Assembly (NCBI GenBank): GCA_005223375.1 | Contig: RXOD01004602.1 | Location: forward strand, 1 to 20,037 | Source of the DNA: Amoebophrya sp. AT5.2 | Lineage: Eukaryota; Sar; Dinophyceae; Syndiniales; Amoebophryaceae | Direction of reading: 5' to 3' | Length of the DNA: 20,037 bases | Shown here: positions 17,401-20,037 of the stretch, one piece after another | Numbering within the stretch: position 1 is the first letter of the stretch | Layout of the letters: each line of letters begins with the position of its first letter | Notes under the pieces: model-generated | Databases searched by the model: none | What the model saw: the letters and a program-made list of their open reading frames with translations, nothing else | What the model was told of the DNA's origin: nothing | Made by a program: the position numbers and the translations under genes

Positions 17401-20037
17401 GTCGCGGCCCGGGCTTGAGGCGGACTCTACTCGCGTAAGCAGCGCGTGATCCGAGAAGCGCTTCTCGATGTGTTTCGACTCGCTAGGAGGGTAAGCGCTG
17501 CGCAGAACCTGCCGCAGCGCTGGCAGCGCTACTTGGTGCGCACTTTTGGAGCTCGCGCTTGAACTCACTGTTCGAAGACGGTCCGTGTACGGCGAAAGGC
17601 TGCCCGCGAGCAGGGACTGATAGCTCTTCCCGACACCGACCGAAAGCGTCGTCGCACAGGCATCCAAAAGCGCGCTTGACGGTTGGCGTGCGCCCGCCTC
17701 GACGCACGCGAGCAGGGCCGCTTCCACCAGATTCGCGTCTCCAACCGGCACTCCTACTACCGGCGACAGCATTACGGCCTCCGCGTGTTGGCCTGGCACT
17801 CCTGAATTACTTGCGGTCGCAGCGTCGACAGTCATTTGCGATGACGCGATCCAGTCCCGAAGCGCACGCCCCAAATCCGCCCACTGCGTGTTTTTCCGGC
17901 GGTCATCGGGAATGCGGAGCGTGCTTTTTTGGAGCGAGTAAAAGTTTGCGGAGCGGGATACGCGCAGCTGCTCTCGGAGGTAAACCGCTGCCGCGCTTGC
18001 ACTCGAAGAAGAGGGGCTTCCGGCCACGGTAGTGCTACTTTCCGGTGATACTAGAGCACCAACCGGGTCTGCGTTGGCAAGCAGCGACTCGAAGATCTCG
18101 CCGATCTGTTGCCCGCCAGCCCCACGACTCGCCACCGCTAACGATGAAACCGAGCGGCGTCTCGCAAGGACATCCGCTTTTGCTCCTGCATCAAGCGATG
18201 CGCACGCCACTGCCTGAATCGCGACGCCGTAGTTATTCTCGGTTTCCGCGCAGACATTTCGAAGGGTTGACATCACGCCAGTGACCGCTCCTGGTGAGGC
18301 TTCCGGGGAGGCCGCGCCCTTTCCCCGCAGGCCCTCCAGGAGCCGCAGCAGCATGTCTAACAGCTCCAGGGACTTCCGCATTTTCGTGTCGCCGCTCGTA
18401 GTGACGCCATCAACACCACCTTCACCCGCCGCCGTGAGCACCCCGCTGATCTCGCTCCTGCGCACGCTCGTGACCTCGTGGACTGCGTTCTCCACCTGGC
18501 GCGGCCGGCCGTAGTTGTCCAGTATTCGTGGCACCACCGCGCCCATCAGCGCCAGCGGAAGAGACGAACTCGAACCAGCACTGTCTCTACTACCTGCGTT
18601 CTTTATTCCGTCGTCCAGAAAGCCTCCGTAGCGCTGCTGCGTGTTTGTGAGAGACAGCAGGGAGCGCGCCACCGCCGTCTCGTCGTGCATCGCCCGCAAG
18701 ACGAAGCCCGCGAGCTGCTCCGTACTCAGCGCGGTCTTCCCGAACGAAAAGACGTCGCGCGCGCTGTCGCGGTCCACGAAGAAGGCAATTTGCGGCTGGC
18801 GCTGCAGCAGCTCCGAAAGCTGCACCCCAGACAAGTGGTGCCGCGCGAGAAACTGTAGAGCCAAAGAGCGCAAAACAGGTTGGTCCCGGGCGGTGGTAAA
18901 CAGCGCGTCGGAAAAAGCGGGGTCTGTCAACGGATAGTCGGTCGGCAGGAAAAGCGTGTGCTCGAGAAAGAGCAGCAAGGTGAGGAACGGCGTTTTCTTC
19001 GCGACAGGGAGGTTGTGCTGCAGCAGAACCGAGAGAGCCGGATCATCTGAGCGCGCGGCCGTCGTGGTCTCCTTTTCGCTGTTTCTGGACGCTGAAATTT
19101 GCGCGGCGCAGCGACCGAGTGCGCGGCGCAGCATGAGGCGCCGTTCCTGGGCAACCTTGTTGGGGGGATCGTTGCCGCGCAACTTCTTGTTCCGGATTTC
19201 GTTTTTGATCTTCTCGAGCACGCGAAGATCGTCGAGAAGCAACTGCGCGACGCTCTCTGCCGGCCCATCATTTTTGTGTCCGACACGCGCCCACGCACCC
19301 AGTACCTTGCAGACCGCCTCCCAGACGGGAAACAGGGAGGCGGGGTATTCAAACACACTGGTCAGCGCAGACAAAGCGTTACGCAATCCGCCAATAGGTG
19401 CGAGAAGTCCGTCGAAGCTTTTGAAGTTTGAAATCCGGGGCACGACCACGTGCACCCTCGCGAGTGCCTCCAGCGCCCCAAGAAGTGGCAAAATTGTCGA
19501 CCCGTCGCGCGGCTGCATCAAGACCGGTGCAGTGAGCGTTTGCTTTGGGTCTTTCCTCCCACCATGGGCCTGGGGCGAAACGACCGCCAGAACGCTCTGC
19601 AAGGTCTCGACGAAGTAGCCCTGCGTCATCTCTCCTACATTCGCGAAACACCGCAACACGACCGCAGTATCGACGCGCCGTGGCACCGCAACGCTCGTTG
19701 TCGTCGACGGAAGTAGCAGTAGAGCACCCGACTCTGGCATCTTCGCAATTACGCTGCCGCCACCTCTTCCGGCCTCAGCCGATCGTCGCGGAGCAGCCGC
19801 GTCGCACCCGCTGCGCAGCTCTTCGGCATCAAGTGTCACGTGTGCTTCCATCCGGTGTTCCCGCTCCGTTGGCCCGGCCAGTGCCCGCCGCGGAGGCGCA
19901 TCACTGCCACCGTCCCTCTTCGCCGGTACAACCAGCTGCCCCGAAGAAGTAGACGATCCCTCCGCCCGCCCGGCGAAGCTGGTCCCCCTCGCTGCCGCCT
20001 CCCGCACCATCGCGTCCCGATCCGCCAGTAACGGCAG
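14456..20037 (-). CDS. Large HEAT/ARM-like alpha-solenoid protein, start outside window
   Basis: The first exon is open from the right edge to 14890, and the second runs 14800-14456, giving more than 1,820 residues. An ATG at 20010 is available, but nine codons upstream to the edge are also open and read as part of a HEAT repeat (LPLLADRDAMVREAAARG), so the true start is probably outside. HEAT-type second helices are clear near the start, near residue 1624 (HPDPWVRQWGWQAVGRAMF, counted from ATG 20010) and in exon 2 (TRDADHEVQRAAKGQLLPAL); most of the rest is Leu/Ala-rich helix pairs. A Ser/Asp/Glu-rich linker lies around residues 880-960. A CX2CX4CX2C cluster (14961-14926) lies just before the splice. 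Large solenoids usually act as scaffolds or adaptors. I compared it by memory with Ecm29 and found no shared markers beyond repeat style, so I name no family. Confidence 0.72.
14801..14889 (-). other. Intron near the 3' end of the HEAT-like gene (89 nt)
   Basis: Donor AACTTG/GTACGT and acceptor TTGCTCTCAG/GTGGAA, phase 0, joining GKIGKNL to VENARQEKMVKLLACELF. Reading through adds only seven residues before a stop, whereas splicing adds 114 residues with a HEAT motif. The 3' part is AT-rich, as usual for introns. Confidence 0.8.

Noticed and set aside
14866..20010. HEAT-like protein as the proteasome adaptor Ecm29
   Set aside because: The opening repeat (LLADRDAMVREAAARG) recalls Ecm29 style, but none of the other Ecm29 landmark segments I know follow it and the distance to the C-terminus does not fit.

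Overview
The window is GC-rich nuclear DNA from a eukaryote, probably a unicellular protist or alga. I base this on spliced genes with GT-AG introns, a PP2A B56 regulatory subunit, an alpha-solenoid protein of more than 1,800 residues, and long intergenic DNA with no operon-like spacing. The species cannot be named from the sequence. All genes that I trust lie on the minus strand. One-way gene blocks of this kind are known in some alveolates, but the four clear introns are all canonical, so I do not assign a dinoflagellate.

Layout. Positions 1-3420 hold only weak plus-strand reading frames: a fragment entering from the left edge, a 393-codon cysteine-rich frame with what looks like a decayed CCCH finger followed by a RING-like start, and two short frames. 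Positions 3277-4251 carry a minus-strand Gly/Pro-rich frame with a repeated octapeptide. Positions 4437-5798 encode a single-exon PP2A B56-type regulatory subunit. Positions 6805-7113 encode a small protein with two copies of one zinc-knuckle-like motif. Positions 8949-12870 hold a multi-exon SLC13/DASS (SAC1-like) membrane transporter with a large inserted loop and RCK_C/TrkA_C-like regulatory sequence. Three introns are resolved to the base (160, 158 and 160 nt); the exon 1/exon 2 junction is not. Positions 14456 to the right edge hold a huge HEAT-like protein gene with one 89-nt intron near its 3' end; its start lies outside the window.

The stretches 5799-6804, 7132-8948 and 12871-14455 look intergenic. 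The last has an 18-bp perfect palindrome and a short possible minus-strand frame.

The genes do not form an obvious pathway: phosphatase targeting, a zinc-binding protein, anion or solute transport and a scaffold are simply neighbours. I found no CRISPR array, rRNA, tRNA, intact mobile element or convincing novel multi-gene system. The most useful leads are the apparently altered B56 substrate pocket, the tandem CX2CX3HX5C protein, the unusual transporter architecture and its unresolved N-terminal exon, and the extra C-terminal exon of the HEAT-like protein.
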